Positions 25,221 to 36,649 of a stretch of DNA of 64,000 nucleotides are shown in pieces (positions within the stretch are counted from its first letter, which is position 1; every line of letters starts with the position of its first letter). The position numbers were made by a program, and so were the translations under genes. Source of the stretch: Gnetum montanum (lineage: Eukaryota > Streptophyta > Gnetopsida > Gnetales > Gnetaceae); the NCBI GenBank assembly GCA_015680685.1, contig MNCI01016011.1, forward strand, positions 286,825 to 350,824, written 5' to 3'. Under the pieces are notes generated by a model that saw only the letters and a list, made by a program, of their open reading frames with translations, searched no databases and was not told the DNA's origin.

Positions 25221-27420
25221 TCAATGAATAAAAGAGTCTACATTTGCAATCATAAGATTGTCAAAAATATTTACTAACAATTTAGGGTTTAGTTTTGATA
25301 CAGAATCCTTTACCATGGATCGTTCAATAAGCACAAGAATTTCAGAAGATGACAATGGAAAATCTTGAGTTGGCTCTTTAGTTTCAGGTTTAGTAGATAT
25401 TTTTATCATCTCTTCTTAAACTTCATTTGAAGTAGCCAAAAGTAACGATGACATCAAAGTGGAATCACATTGAAGCTCTTATCCCTTACCTAAGGAAAAT
25501 TTTAATAAATTTGTATAATAAGCTATGCAGCTATTAATTATAACAAGTTATTGCAAACTACTTATTGTAATCTCCAACTTCTTCCACATTGTGCTAAAGG
25601 TCTCTAACAATTCAATCTTTTGAGCACTAAGATCCTTCACACAATTTTGTAGAAAGCCAATCTCTTCTTTGAGTCTAGAGGCCTTATTCTACATTATTAG
25701 CTTCTCACCCTATAACTCCATATTTCTTATCATCAATTCTTCCATTCTCCTTGAGCTCCACCTTAGTACTTGAACCCATGGTGTCCCTTGTTTATTTCAA
25801 TGTAGCTAATTTCTATAATTATTTCTTTGCAAATTTCAATGCACCTTCAACCTCTTCCTTAAACTTTGAAAATTCTTTAATCTATTTTTCTTTTTCTTCA
25901 TAAGTAGATGTTAAATCTTTATTTACTATCTTATTTTATACAAACTAGCATCAAAACTATCTTATTATTTCTTAGCATTGCATCATGAGCTTCTACTCTA
26001 AAATAATATCCCATTGTAGTGTAATTCATATACATCAAATTATACAACTACTTACAATGATGAAGTTTACTTTTAAGAGCCGACTAAGATCTTTATTCAC
26101 CAAGCCTTTGATCATTTCTGGAAATTCATCTACATTCAAATCCCAAAAATCTTTCCATGCAGCTTTATTATAAAATGTTTCCTCCATGGAAATTTTCTCT
26201 ACTAATGCCTTAAAAAATTGATGATCATCACTAGATGAACAACCTTATTTTCAAAACTATGTTGTTGCATCACCCTATGCACTAGGAATATAGACAAGTA
26301 ATTAAACTAAATCATACTCCATCCCTCAGACAAGATACTAGTAGATAACTTTATTTTTGAGATCTTCATGACGGTCTAATTAAGTTTCTAGAAGGCTCCA
26401 AGAAACAATAGTAAAACCAACTCTATTTCTTTTTTCTTTTTTTCTTTTTTTCTTTTTTTTACTCTTCTTTTCCACAATGATATTCAAAATGTTAGAATTA
26501 TTGAACACTTTGATAAATGTGGGTAAGAGGTAGCCATAATAAAAATGAGAAGCATATATTATGTAGTAAGATAATGTCTGACCCTTCATCTCCATCTTCA
26601 AAATGGTCAACAAATCCACGTCTTTCTTCCTTTACCATAGCATAGAGCAAACCTACCAAGGCCAAGAGATATCATTTTTTCTATCTTTTATAGCAATATC
26701 ATACGTAATGATATTATCCAAACTAAAGTATGGAATCTTTCACTACGAAATTAAAATTTTTGCAGTGACAACATTATAAGCCTTTCCCCACTCATCTTCA
26801 TTCACATAGCATTTCAATAGCTGATGCCTAGGAAATGTCACCTCCTTCAAAGCATTATCAGTCTTCATCATCTGAAAGAAAAATCATAGGAACCTTTTCT
26901 AAATTCTAGAAAACTTCCACATCTTTCTAGATTAATAAATGAACCAACTGTTATTATAAGTCTTGATAAAGTTGTGTATCACTGCATTATTTCATAGCAC
27001 CATGAACTCAACAAATGATGTTAGGCTAGATCTTTCCAATTTTGCACTATGGCCTTAATTCACTAACTTTATGGCCAATGTTAGATCATAGTAATGGTAG
27101 TAAATACTAATCCTAGGGGCCACATATCTAACATAATCTTCTTTGGACAAAAGAAAGTTAAAATTTCTTATCTTGTTTAACACTACCTCATAATGTGTGA
27201 TCATTGCAGAATGTAATTTCATGTTTTTGATGTTGACCTTTGAACTAGAGGCTTCACCATGGGAATTTCCTTGGATATTTCTAGGTTGTAGTACTAGTGG
27301 TGGTGATTAGTAATGGTGTGCCACTCTAGGTATGCTTAGAGGCTTCCAGGTTGAAGGAACCTCATGTTTGTCCTCATTCTCTATCACCACGAGCCATTTC
27401 AATGAATAATTTCTCTACAA
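25221..27420 (-). pseudogene. long non-pol reading frame inside element G, coiled-coil C-terminal region
   Basis: One minus-strand frame runs from about 27420 to about 25750 with many in-frame stops but no frameshift, then shifts once and continues to about 25221, roughly 700 codons. Recognisable stretches are 'LTSFVEFM', 'NALKEVTFPRHQLLKCYVNE', 'DLLTILKMEMKGQTLSYYI' followed by a Lys-run, 'AWKDFWDLNVDEFPEMIKGL', and a Glu/Lys-rich heptad-like part ('IKEFSKFKEEVEGALKFAKK', 'RLKEEIGFLQNCVKDLSAQK'). No RT, integrase, protease or zinc knuckle motif is seen. It loosely recalls putative plant transposon proteins carried by other non-autonomous LTR elements. I do not recognise the family with confidence. 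Confidence 0.5.
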
Positions 27421-27862
27421 CCAAAAAACTAGGGCTTTTGAATTTGAAACTTAAATGGCAAAAAATATCATGTACTTTAAATCAAATACATTGCACATGA
27501 TTTTCCTACCTCAAAACCAATTTTCAAAACCTAAGATCCAAACTAACTTAATAGGAATCAACAAAGTTACAAAAACCTCTTATTTTTTATGTTATTATAG
27601 GAAAACCATGATATTTCAACAAAGAATCATAAATTAAACAATTATTGAAGATAGTTGAAAGTATGCTAATTTAGAATGCAATTTTCTAGTAGACAAAGAT
27701 CACTTAATGTGTTGAGCTCTCTTTACAGTTTTTGCAATTTGTTTCCAAATGAGAAAATGAAATTTATGATTGATTTTTACACTTAACTTCACATTTAATG
27801 TAAATAGCTACCACCACACTGTAGATGGTCCACAATGGTAATTAATAAAATCATCAAAACTT

Positions 27863-27877
27863 GATGCTCTAATACCA
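27863..27877 (-). other. primer-binding site of element G, initiator tRNA-Met type
   Basis: The minus strand reads TGGTATTAGAGCATC, one transition from the standard TGGTATCAGAGC, about ten bases inside the LTR. Confidence 0.75.
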
Positions 27878-27887
27878 TATTAATTTT

Positions 27888-28051
27888 TGTAATGTTTAGC
27901 TCACTAGGTCTAAGATATTAAAAATAGTTTGATAACTACTAAATTTGAGATAAAACATGCACTGTTAATATTATATAATTGATGATGTTATATGTATTAT
28001 ACCTTAAATATAAACAAAGAATACAATAGAAAAAAATAGTATTAAACCAAG
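27888..28051 (-). repeat. 5' LTR of element G, part 1
   Basis: Aligns with 24236-24400. It is cut at the CCAAG target site by element C. The remaining parts are 34031-34042 and 35165-35443, and the latter ends ATATTTAACA like the left LTR. Confidence 0.75.
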
Positions 28052-28909
28052 TGATGGGACGCGATATCGCATGGGCCGTGATATCGCGTACGCGATATCG
28101 CATCCCCCGCAATATCGCGTACGTGATATTGCGTCTTCCCTGTGATATCACATACGCGATATCGTAGTCCACTGCAATGTCTATAAATAAGAAGTGACTC
28201 TCCCTTGTTTAGATCGTTAGGAGTTAGAACTAGCGAAGCTCTGGCAGTTTGATCCCTCCAGAGTTAGATTATTTTTCCAGTGTCTACCTGCAATGTGGTG
28301 AATGTTATTGTATGGCATTCTTTATTCGAGTGTGACGTACTTGGATGCACACATGACCAACAATAAAGATCAAGATTACTTCATCATTGCAGCATTCACT
28401 TTGTTATTTATTTGTTTATTTAACCATTATTTACTACTTTTTCCTTTCACCCTTATCTCCTAGTAAAGCAAAATGAGTATGACTTGATTACAAGCATTTA
28501 AGTGTGACTACTTGGTATCCCAGTGGTGTACCTAGGATCTGCGCTTGGTAATCCCAGTGGTAGTCGTGCACGAGGTCCAAGATGCTTACAGTTGATCAAG
28601 GAACGGTTGCTCATCGCACTTAGGCTAAATTAGACTTTCTTACCCTTTCCTTCCTAGCTTAGCTTAGTTAATATTATTTTCCACTACCTTCAGGAGTAGC
28701 ATTAGAATTAGGAACACATCATACATCTCACTCTGGACTAAACCATACATGACAAAGATAATACTAGTCCAGGTGGGAAGACAATAAACTACAACCTAAG
28801 AATAACTGTCTAGGTGCCACAACTAGTCCGTCTGTGGAGTTCGATCAAATCGCGCGTGAGAATGCCCATATTCGTATGGTTGCGTGTAGGGGTATCTCAC
28901 CACTCATCA
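28052..28909 (+). repeat. 5' LTR of element C
   Basis: Starts TGATGGGACGCG and ends CACTCATCA. U3 has seven GATATC-type units (28060-28163) including a perfect 20-bp palindrome at 28080-28099. CTATAAATA at 28181-28189 is the probable TATA box, and AATAAAGA at about 28362 is a probable poly(A) signal. Confidence 0.92.
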
Positions 28910-28930
28910 TAGGCACCATTGCTGAGGACG
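28910..28930 (+). other. primer-binding site of element C, tRNA-Asp type
   Basis: TAGGCACCATTGCTGAGGAC directly follows the LTR. It is the same site as TTGGCGCCATTGCGGGGGAC in element B, altered by transitions. Confidence 0.7.
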
Positions 28931-29049
28931 GTGCTAGTTATCTAGATTAGTTATATCATACAAGGTCGCTATAAAGAACTTAACGATATATCTCTTAGAA
29001 GAAATCATTATTAAAAGTCACATCTAAATTCACACACAACTTCATAACA

Positions 29050-30558
29050 ATGTCTCTCCTACAAGACAATAATAATGCCACACTTAGTGAGGAATTTCAT
29101 TGGAGAACCAACGAACTATATGTTGATGAAGATTGAAGTATACAACCTGAAGTGGGAGTTTCTTATAAACGTGAACAAAAACAATGTCATCACAACACAC
29201 AAAGACATAACTTACCTGATGACGATGAACCCCCACTGGCCACTACAAGCCTAACGCAAATACAAGAGGTTGTTAAAATCTCACGTAGGCATCGTAAAGA
29301 GAGCCATCTACCCAGGCTTGATTTAAACAACTTTCCAAAATTTTCAGGAGGCTATGACTTAGATCTGCAACAACATTTACTAGCCTTCTACGATGCCTAT
29401 GCATGGAACAACATTGATAATGGCTGGCAAAAACTTAAGCTCTTTCCTATGATACTCGTTGACCAAGCAAAAGTATGGTATAGATCATTAAAACCAAATT
29501 CAATATGACGCTGGTCAACAATGGTAGAGGTATTTAACAAAAAATATCAAACCTACGCAAGAGTGTCAGCCTTGAGGAAACAAATCCAAGGATGGAAANN
29601 NNNNNNNNNNNNNNNNNNNNNNNNNNNNNNNNNNNNNNNNNNNNNNNNNNNNNNNNNNNNNNNNNNNNNNNNNNNNNNNNNNNNNNNNNNNNNNNNNNNN
29701 NNNNNNNNNNNNNNNNNNNNNNNNNNNNNNNNNNNNNNNNNNNNNNNNNNNNNNNNNNNNNNNNNNNNNNNNNNNNNNNNNNNNNNNNNNNNNNNNNNNN
29801 NNNNNNNNNNNNNNNNNNNNNNNNNNNNNNNNNNNNNNNNNNNNNNNNNNNNNNNNNNNNNNNNNNNNNNNNNNNNNNNNNNNNNNNNNNNNNNNNNNNN
29901 NNNNNNNNNNNNNNNNNNNNNNNNNNNNNNNNNNNNNNNNNNNNNNNNNNNNNNNNNNNNNNNNNNNNNNNNNNNNNNNNNNNNNNNNNNNNNNNNNNNN
30001 NNNNNNNNNNNNNNNNNNNNNNNNNNNNNNNNNNNNNNNNNNNNNNNNNNNNNNNNNNNNNNNNNNNNNNNNNNNNNNNNNNNNNNNNNNNCCCAACAGT
30101 AGTGAGAAGCCTCCTCAACATCAAAAGAACCCCTTCTTTAAACATGGCCGTAAGAAGGGACAACACAATTTTGAGGCCACTGCATCCTCCAACTCAGCAT
30201 AGGTCCCACACTATGGTGCACCCTTACCTTCGAACCCAATGCCTCATGTAACTTCATCAAGGCCACCAACTAACACTCCAACAAATATACGACCCAATGA
30301 ACACAACCATGGGAGGCATCATCCTAATCCTTGCATACCATCTAATGGTCACAAACATCATAGTGGGTCAACTCATTATCCGGGAACTACATCGTATAAA
30401 GTGCCCCACTATGCTTATTACATTCAAGTGTGTGAACCCCAAGGGGATAAGTATAGACCGGTCCCAATACTTCCAACATGCAAGGATCCTTGTCTTTCAT
30501 TTATTAATCCTTGCCATCCTCAACTGATTAATTATGGGGGATATCCCCCATTTCAATA
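29050..30558 (+). pseudogene. gag of element C, interrupted by stops and an assembly gap
   Basis: An ATG at 29050 opens a frame (MSLLQDNNN) that continues past a TGA near 29134 and another at 29506-29508 to the gap. The capsid core is well kept: 'LPRLDLNNFPKFSGGYD', 'LKLFPMILVDQAKVWYRSL', 'WSTMVEVFNKKYQ' and 'ALRKQIQGW'. After the gap (29599-30091) a His/Pro-rich tail ('PHVTSSRPPTN', 'GGYPPFQ' then stop at 30558) remains, with one more TAG at about 30198. No Cys/His knuckle is seen in the readable part. It would form capsids for packaging element RNA. Confidence 0.75.
29599..30091. other. assembly gap, 493 N
   Basis: Unresolved bases inside the gag of element C. Any reading frame drawn across it is meaningless. 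Confidence 1.
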
Positions 30559-32103
30559 ACAAGCAATATTAATAAATATTTTTCATTTTCTTTAATTTTA
30601 CAGCTTTTTGTTTTCCAGTTTTTCATTTTTCAAATTTTTGTTTTATCTTTTTATCTTTTTGTGTTTTTTTCTTTTTGTATTTTTGTCTTTTTACATTTTT
30701 GTAAGTAATATCATCTATGAATAAAACACTCATGTGGATCATTGGTTGGGGTGTGTTTTATGTTATTAAGTCATGAGTGATCAATTATTTAGATAGTGAG
30801 CCCATTACACCCACTCATCCACTCTACAAATAAGAGGTTCTATTCGAGGGTACAGTGGTATTCTTGACATTTTAAAAACTTAAAATTAATTTTGTGTTCA
30901 TTGTACCCAGAATGAAGAAGGATGGACCAAGCGGGAATGAATAGGATGTGACATCAAGGGGACTTGCGGATTCTCTTTAGTAATAGATGTGGGAGTTGTC
31001 ATGCAACGTGGTTGTACTAAGATCCTTATAGATCTAACGAAAATGGGAGTAAGAGTAATCAAAGGGGCACTCAAAAATCAAATGCTGTCTAGGGGGTCCC
31101 ACTGGAAAGACATCCACCCATGCCTGAAGGTTGGCGATTTCCCTGGATTTAGTAAAATTCAAAAAGAAAAAGAAAAGAAAAGAAAAGTGCCACAAAACAA
31201 AAGTCACTCCTCCCTTACATAAAACGCCAAGTGATCGTATGCCTTGTTGTTATGGTACTCTCAAAGTTGTTCATCATGGGATGAAACAATGCGATGTCAC
31301 TGATTAGAGGAATGGACTTGGTCCTAATCTTGGAATGATGGGTTAATGACATATTAATCATGCTTTACACGCAAGATTCACTATGCCCTGGGTCAGTTAC
31401 CTCATGTCCCAATCTCTATGATCCCTTCTATACTTCGTCTCATCTCACTGTTCGTGTAATTGTAGCTCGTGTCCCGTATAGCATAGAATTTTCATCTCAT
31501 TCCGGTGATATTACATGTGTGTGTTTTGTGGAGTTAGTGCATATTACATTTAACCCTTCTAGTGCCCACGGACACTTTAGTGTGGTTACACAAGGGCATT
31601 ATAGGTAAGAACCTGCTTTAGGGAGCACCCACTTATGTAATTTTTCATAATCTTCACTGATTCTCTAGCTCAAACACACCATTTATTACCCTCAGCGTGT
31701 TTTTCATGATATTCTTTCCCTTATTACTATCCCTCTGATTCAACATTCCTATGAATCATCACATAGCCTTTTTCTCTACCATCCGAGGTCCTTATTGATA
31801 AATTCCACACCATCATAATTTTCATGCCTTCAAAACTAGTTGAATTACCCTGGAACCCTTTAACAATCATCCAGATGTCCTTGTTTTACATCATTTAATT
31901 TCAAAGAAATATTAAAAATTTGATACATTCTCTAGGTGTCCTAACTTCAATGAAACTATATATACATGACCCCCTTGTGCTAATCAACATCATCTACGAC
32001 TTGTGATTGTGCATCCCTTGCTTTCATATCCATAACTCGCTCGTTGGTACTCCGACTTTCATTCTGTTTGAACCTACTTGAACCTAGAGTGTTCAACTCA
32101 GTC
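30559..32103 (+). other. non-coding interior of element C
   Basis: The T-rich stretch 30580-30715 has repeated TTTTTGT words resembling the region after integrase in B (62.25-62.35 kb). The rest shows no supportable coding frame. In this element it replaces pol. Confidence 0.5.
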
Positions 32104-32115
32104 GTGGGGGAGGGG
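32104..32115 (+). other. internal polypurine tract of element C
   Basis: GTGGGGGAGGGG preceded by CAACTCAGTC. The same context follows integrase in B (62197-62209) and, on the minus strand, in A (7940-7952). It is about 1.05 kb upstream of the LTR-adjacent tract at 33157-33168. Confidence 0.55.
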
Positions 32116-32418
32116 CACACGCTGAATATTGCATAAATTTTTTGAAATTCCTCATCACCCAAAGAACATTATTAAGGGTAATTAGTTATAAAATAAAGAA
32201 TAAAATGTGTCAAAAATAATTTCATCCCCTTAGCTATACCAGAAAATTAAATTTGGAAACCACCTAAGCAAAGAGGACTCAACACTATAATCTTTCAGGG
32301 ACATGTTCTCCAATAATTAACATCACATGGAAATAAAGTAAATCTATTAAGGCAAGCAGTAAGGTATAACCTAACCTTGGTAACAACCTTACTAAAAATT
32401 GGTCCCATGTGATTGTAG

Positions 32419-32907
32419 ATGGCCCCAAAACGCGGACAACAGAAAGGTCCTACTCAAGGTGCGATCAAACAACCTAGGAAAGGTGAAGGACAAGTTCCTA
32501 CTGAACAACATGCAGAGCAAGAGGAACAATCATTTCGTATCCACCAAGAAAGCCCTACTGCTATACAATCAAGGCCTACCCTCTCTAAACGTGGTGCCTA
32601 GTACTTAGGGAAAATGTACCAATTTTGACACAATAAAGGAGAAGGCACCATGGTTAACAATTGTGGTGTGACTGTCGATTTCTCTGTTCAAGCCATTTCA
32701 GAAGTATTAAACCTTCCGAATACAGGGCCAAAGGTTGCTCAGAACTAGCTGGACACTTCCAGAACCAAGCAACTTAATAAACTATTGACAGAGAATAAAA
32801 GGATGGCAGAAGAAAAAGAGAAGGCTAACTGGGATGTCTCTATGGCACAAGCGCAAACTTACATGCGTGCCAAGGCACTCATGGCCTTACAAGAGGAGAA
32901 ACTCTAG
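32419..32907 (+). pseudogene. second, short reading frame of element C
   Basis: Starts MAPKRGQQKG and keeps one frame for 162 codons with in-frame stops at 32599 (TAG), 32626 (TGA), one near 32745 and the end at 32905. The middle reads 'MVNNCGVTVDFSVQAISEVL' then 'NLPNTG'; a Lys/Glu-rich helical end follows. The 'G-V-x-V-x-F-x-x-x-A-I-x-x-x-L-x-L-P' pattern recalls the putative plant transposon protein domain that some plant LTR elements carry in an extra frame. It lies between the two polypurine tracts, where Athila-type elements carry an extra frame. The family call is tentative. Confidence 0.4.
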
Positions 32908-33168
32908 GCCATACTTTGATGCCATCAAATTCTAAGACCTTGAGTGCAAGAAAAGGGAAAGACACCTACGAAGGAGCCACCGCCACCAGGAACTACATGA
33001 GTTCCCATTTTTTGTAGTTGTAGTATTTTTCTGTGTTGTGTCTTCCCACACTGCGACATCATTTCATTTCTTTTTCTAGTTAATAATCCCATACCTATCC
33101 ACTGTGTAATCAATGGAGCTTGTTATCTTTGTAACTTGAAGATGAGTTTTTATTCAGTCATGGGGGTA

Positions 33169-34025
33169 TGATGGGATGCGATATCGCATGGGCCACGATA
33201 TCGTGTATGCGATATCGCATCCCCCGTGATATCGCGTACGCAATATCGCATCTTCCCTGCGATATCGCATACACGATATTGTAGTTCGTCGCAATGTCTA
33301 TAAATAAGAAGCAGCTCTCCCTTGTTTAGATAGTTAGGAGTTAGAACTAGCGAAGCTCTGGCAGTTGTTCCCTCTAGAGTTAGATTATTTTTCCAGTGTC
33401 TACCTGCAGTGTGGTGAATGTAATTGTATGGAATTATTTATTCGAGTGTGACGTACTTGGACGCACACATGACCAGCAATAAAGATCAAGATTACTTCAT
33501 CATTGTAGCATTCACTTTGTTATTTATTTGTTTATTTAATTATTATTTACTGCTTTTTCCTCTCACCCTTATCTCCTAGTAATGCAGAATGAGTATGACT
33601 TGATTACGAGCATTTAAGTGTGACTACTTGGTATCCCAGTGGTGTACCTAGGATCTGCGCTTGGTAATCCCAGTGGTAGTCATGCACGAGGTCCAAGATG
33701 TGTATGGTTGATCAAGGAACGGTTACTCATCACACTTAGGCTAGATTAGACTTTCTTACCCTTTCCCTCCTAGCTTAGCTTAGTTAATATTATTTTCCAC
33801 TACCTTCAGGAGTAGCATTAGAATTAGGAACACATCATACATCTCACTCTAGACTAAACCATACATGACAAAGATAATACTAGTCCAGGTGGGAAGACAA
33901 CGAACTGCGACCTAAGGATAACTGTCTAGGTGCCACAACTAGTCCGTCTGCGGAGTTCGACCAGATCGCGCGTGAGAATGCTCGTATTCGTATGGTTGAG
34001 TGTAGGGGTATCTTGCCACTCATCA
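33169..34025 (+). repeat. 3' LTR of element C
   Basis: Starts TGATGGGATGCG right after the polypurine tract (CATGGGGGTA) and ends GCCACTCATCA. The GATATC array is at 33177-33280. It is about 95% identical to the 5' LTR by eye, with differences concentrated in the CG-rich U3 array. Confidence 0.92.
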
Positions 34026-34042
34026 CCAAGTGTCTTCATTAT

Positions 34043-35159
34043 TGGAGTAGGTTCACTCCACAGTTAAATCATCTTCAATGCAATAAATCCAAATATTATG
34101 CAAAGAAAAATTTATTTGCTAGACATATAAGAAAATTAGCTCTCTTCAATTAAATTATTCGAAGATTACAACAAGGCTTACACAACCCACAAGCATCCAA
34201 AAAACCTATCACACTTAAACGATATTGCAAAGCATGAGGCTCTACAATCACACAATGGTTGTTCTCAATGCAAGACACAACTAAGAGAAATCTCTTCCAC
34301 AACCCAAGACTAAGATCTCAACTCACAAGTAAGATACAAGAGAATAGAACACATAGATCAACACACCACAAGATAATCTTAGAGCTGTAGTCACCTATTG
34401 CACTCACCCAATGTGCTCACCCAAGCTCTCTTGCCCAATTCTCCTTAAATACAAACTCTCCTCTTCTTCTCATGAATGAAGGCATACATAATTATAAAAA
34501 TACAAAACCCTAGGAAGCTTTCTATTTGCCTCCCTAGATGTTTCCCACACAAATCTGAAGTCTTTTGGATGTTTCCTAATTAATATGCCACATCAAAGCT
34601 TTTTTTCTTCATTGACATAGACATCTCTTGTATCATGTAGACATCTCCTATGAGAGCTCTATTCTTAGGAGTGACATCTACTATTTTTGTAACATGTCTT
34701 CTCTAGATTGTAGACATCTACAATTCAAGAGAGACATCTCTGAGAAGATGTCTATCTTTCTAAGAAGATGTCTTCTGTGAAAGCCCTGCCCTCAGGAGAG
34801 ACATCTACTATTTTTGATAGATTTCTTCTATGAACTGGAGATGTTTACACTTTAGGGGAGACATCTCTGGAAAGATGCCTATCTTTTTAGGGAGACATCT
34901 ATCCTGAAGGTGCCAAAAATAAAAATGCTTGTTTTGATGCTGAATGTCTCCAACAAGGTGCCATAGACCCTAGAACCTCCTAAACTCATCAAAATAAGCC
35001 AAAAACACCTCTAAACATGCCAAAACATCCAAGAGTCTTCATCATAAAAATTCAACACAAAAACTAGACACACATGCCCAAGTCTTCTCCAAGCATGAAA
35101 CCTGCAAAAACAACTTGTAGGACAAGCACAAGGGAATTGAAAGAGATGTTCCTACATCA
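34043..35159 (-). mobile_element. solo LTR of the F-related family (1117 bp), TSD ATTAT
   Basis: Plus-strand edges are TGGAGTAGG and CCTACATCA, giving TG..CA on the minus strand. Identical ATTAT copies flank it (34038-34042 and 35160-35164). It sits 12 bases from element C inside the same LTR of G, and removing both restores the G LTR to length. It contains repeated GAGACATCT words and shares its U5 with element F. Confidence 0.9.
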
Positions 35160-35443
35160 ATTATTGTATTATTTTTTGTTGTTCCCCCTAGGAAAACCAA
35201 AATCAACACTTATATAGATGTATTGGAATAGTCATGTCCAAAGAGCAAACAAATATAATGAACAATTACCATTAGTTAAGAAACATAATTATCCATAACT
35301 AACTCTCAACTTTAAGTTATACAAGACAAAACACCATAGACTGTTTTGTACATTGTGATGGTGTATAAATGTAGTCATAGTGTTACTGAATCTAGACATC
35401 AACTAGCATGTTAAGCTTGCTAGAACACATCAAATATTTAACA

Positions 35444-36520
35444 TTGCAAGGTACAGGTATCATGGAAGGCTTGCAAATAAAGTTGTTGGTTTGCATTATA
35501 GCATTCTTCAAATTTGGAAATGTCATTAATGTTAAGTTGCTTGATGTAGCTATCCCTTTAATGCCTAGCAAGGATGTAAATATCCTCCCTAATATTAATC
35601 ATACTTCTTATTACCAAAAGAGGTTCATCATAATCATCACATTCATCCTAGTCTCTATCATAATCATGACCACTTCTATGTTACCTACTATGTCCTCTTC
35701 CAAGTTTATGGTCATGATTTCTATCTCTATCATAATCATGGGCATCATCAATACCTCTAATTTGATAACAATCTCTTCGATTGTTGCTACTAGGTTGTCC
35801 ATCTTAACCTCTTCTTCTTAGCATACACTCATCCTCATCAAAGCTTGATGATGAGGATGATGAAGATGATGGAGAACTCAGAGATCCATGTTGGCTTGCC
35901 CTTATTTTGTGACTTCTTTAATTCTCTTTTGGTGATCTGCTAGAATACCTATGTCTAGAAGTCCTCCTTATATTGAGGTGTATTCTCCCCCTTTCTTGAT
36001 TATTTGCCAAGGTTGAACATAGCCATCAGTTAGTGATTTCATTTTTATTGAAGAGTGAAGGATTTTGACAATTAGATCTTTCTAAATGGTAGTCTTTGTC
36101 CTCCTTTTTAGACTATAAAGTCAATGTGATGGTAGCTCCTTTTCCCTTAACTACTTCATGATGTGCCTCTATGAAATGGTCCTTTCAAAGTTGAGCTTTG
36201 GTGGGCTAGTAGGGCCTAGATGTTTTATCACCCACTATGTATTCTCCAACATTAGCTTCTAGACCAACCTTCATCAATTTTGTTATTAGCATTGATGGTG
36301 TTGCTTGATCAAGTGGTAATTCAATGTTGTTTTCCAAGCCCCTCCATCTCATTTATTCATTCTAATGTAGAATAAAGGAAAAATCTAGACAATAAGAATC
36401 TGGATGTTGATAGATAACTTTGACTTGATATGGCATATCATCTCTGCTTTGATTTGTTCTATCATTTTCCCTTGTAGAGTTGTAAGCAAGTGGGGAATCC
36501 CCTCTACAAGAAGCAGACAT
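35444..36520 (-). pseudogene. gag N-terminal half of Athila-like element I (right of insertion G)
   Basis: The ATG at 36520 starts MSASCRGDSP. The frame keeps the conserved gag N-terminus ('YQHPDSYCLDFSFILH', 'RWRGLENNIELPLDQA') with fewer stops than A or B at this place. Further on it has a His/Asp/Arg-rich linker and the capsid start 'LNINDISKFEECYNANQQLY' up to the insertion point at 35444. It continues at 24235. Confidence 0.65.
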
Positions 36521-36649
36521 TTTGAATTAATGTGTGTGACTTAATAAAATATTAATACTCTAAAAGATAAATCTTGAAGCTGTTAATAGTAATCATTAAT
36601 GCTAAGACCAATCTATAATAGTAGCACCAATCCCTAGTGATGGCGTCAA

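Larger units (their letters stand above)
28052..34025 (+). mobile_element. gag-only Athila-like LTR element C, TSD CCAAG
   Basis: LTRs at 28052-28909 (858 bp) and 33169-34025 (857 bp) enclose 4259 bp. Identical CCAAG flanks (28047-28051 and 34026-34030) prove a single insertion event. The interior has a tRNA-Asp-type PBS, gag, about 1.5 kb without coding signal, a purine-rich tract, a short second frame and a terminal polypurine tract. No pol is visible. A 493-base gap lies in gag; it is too short to hide pol. The LTRs differ mainly by C/T and G/A changes in CG contexts. It appears to be a non-autonomous gag-bearing element relying on enzymes from relatives such as B. Confidence 0.92.
24236..35443 (-). 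mobile_element. LTR element G without pol, split by two later insertions
   Basis: The left LTR (24236-24688) and right LTR (27888-28051, 34031-34042 and 35165-35443) match. Without C and the solo LTR, the right copy is 455 bp against 453 bp on the left. On the minus strand, a PBS of initiator-Met type follows the right LTR, a polypurine tract (GAGGGGTGG) precedes the left LTR, and both LTRs start TGTTAAA. The 3.2-kb interior has one long decayed frame and no recognisable gag, RT or integrase. Element I gag lies on both sides. Copia-like by LTR, PBS and PPT style only; superfamily unproven. Confidence 0.75.

Noticed and set aside
29521-30251. Long frames on both strands over the run of N
   Set aside because: They are artefacts of translating unknown bases; only the flanking gag codons are real.
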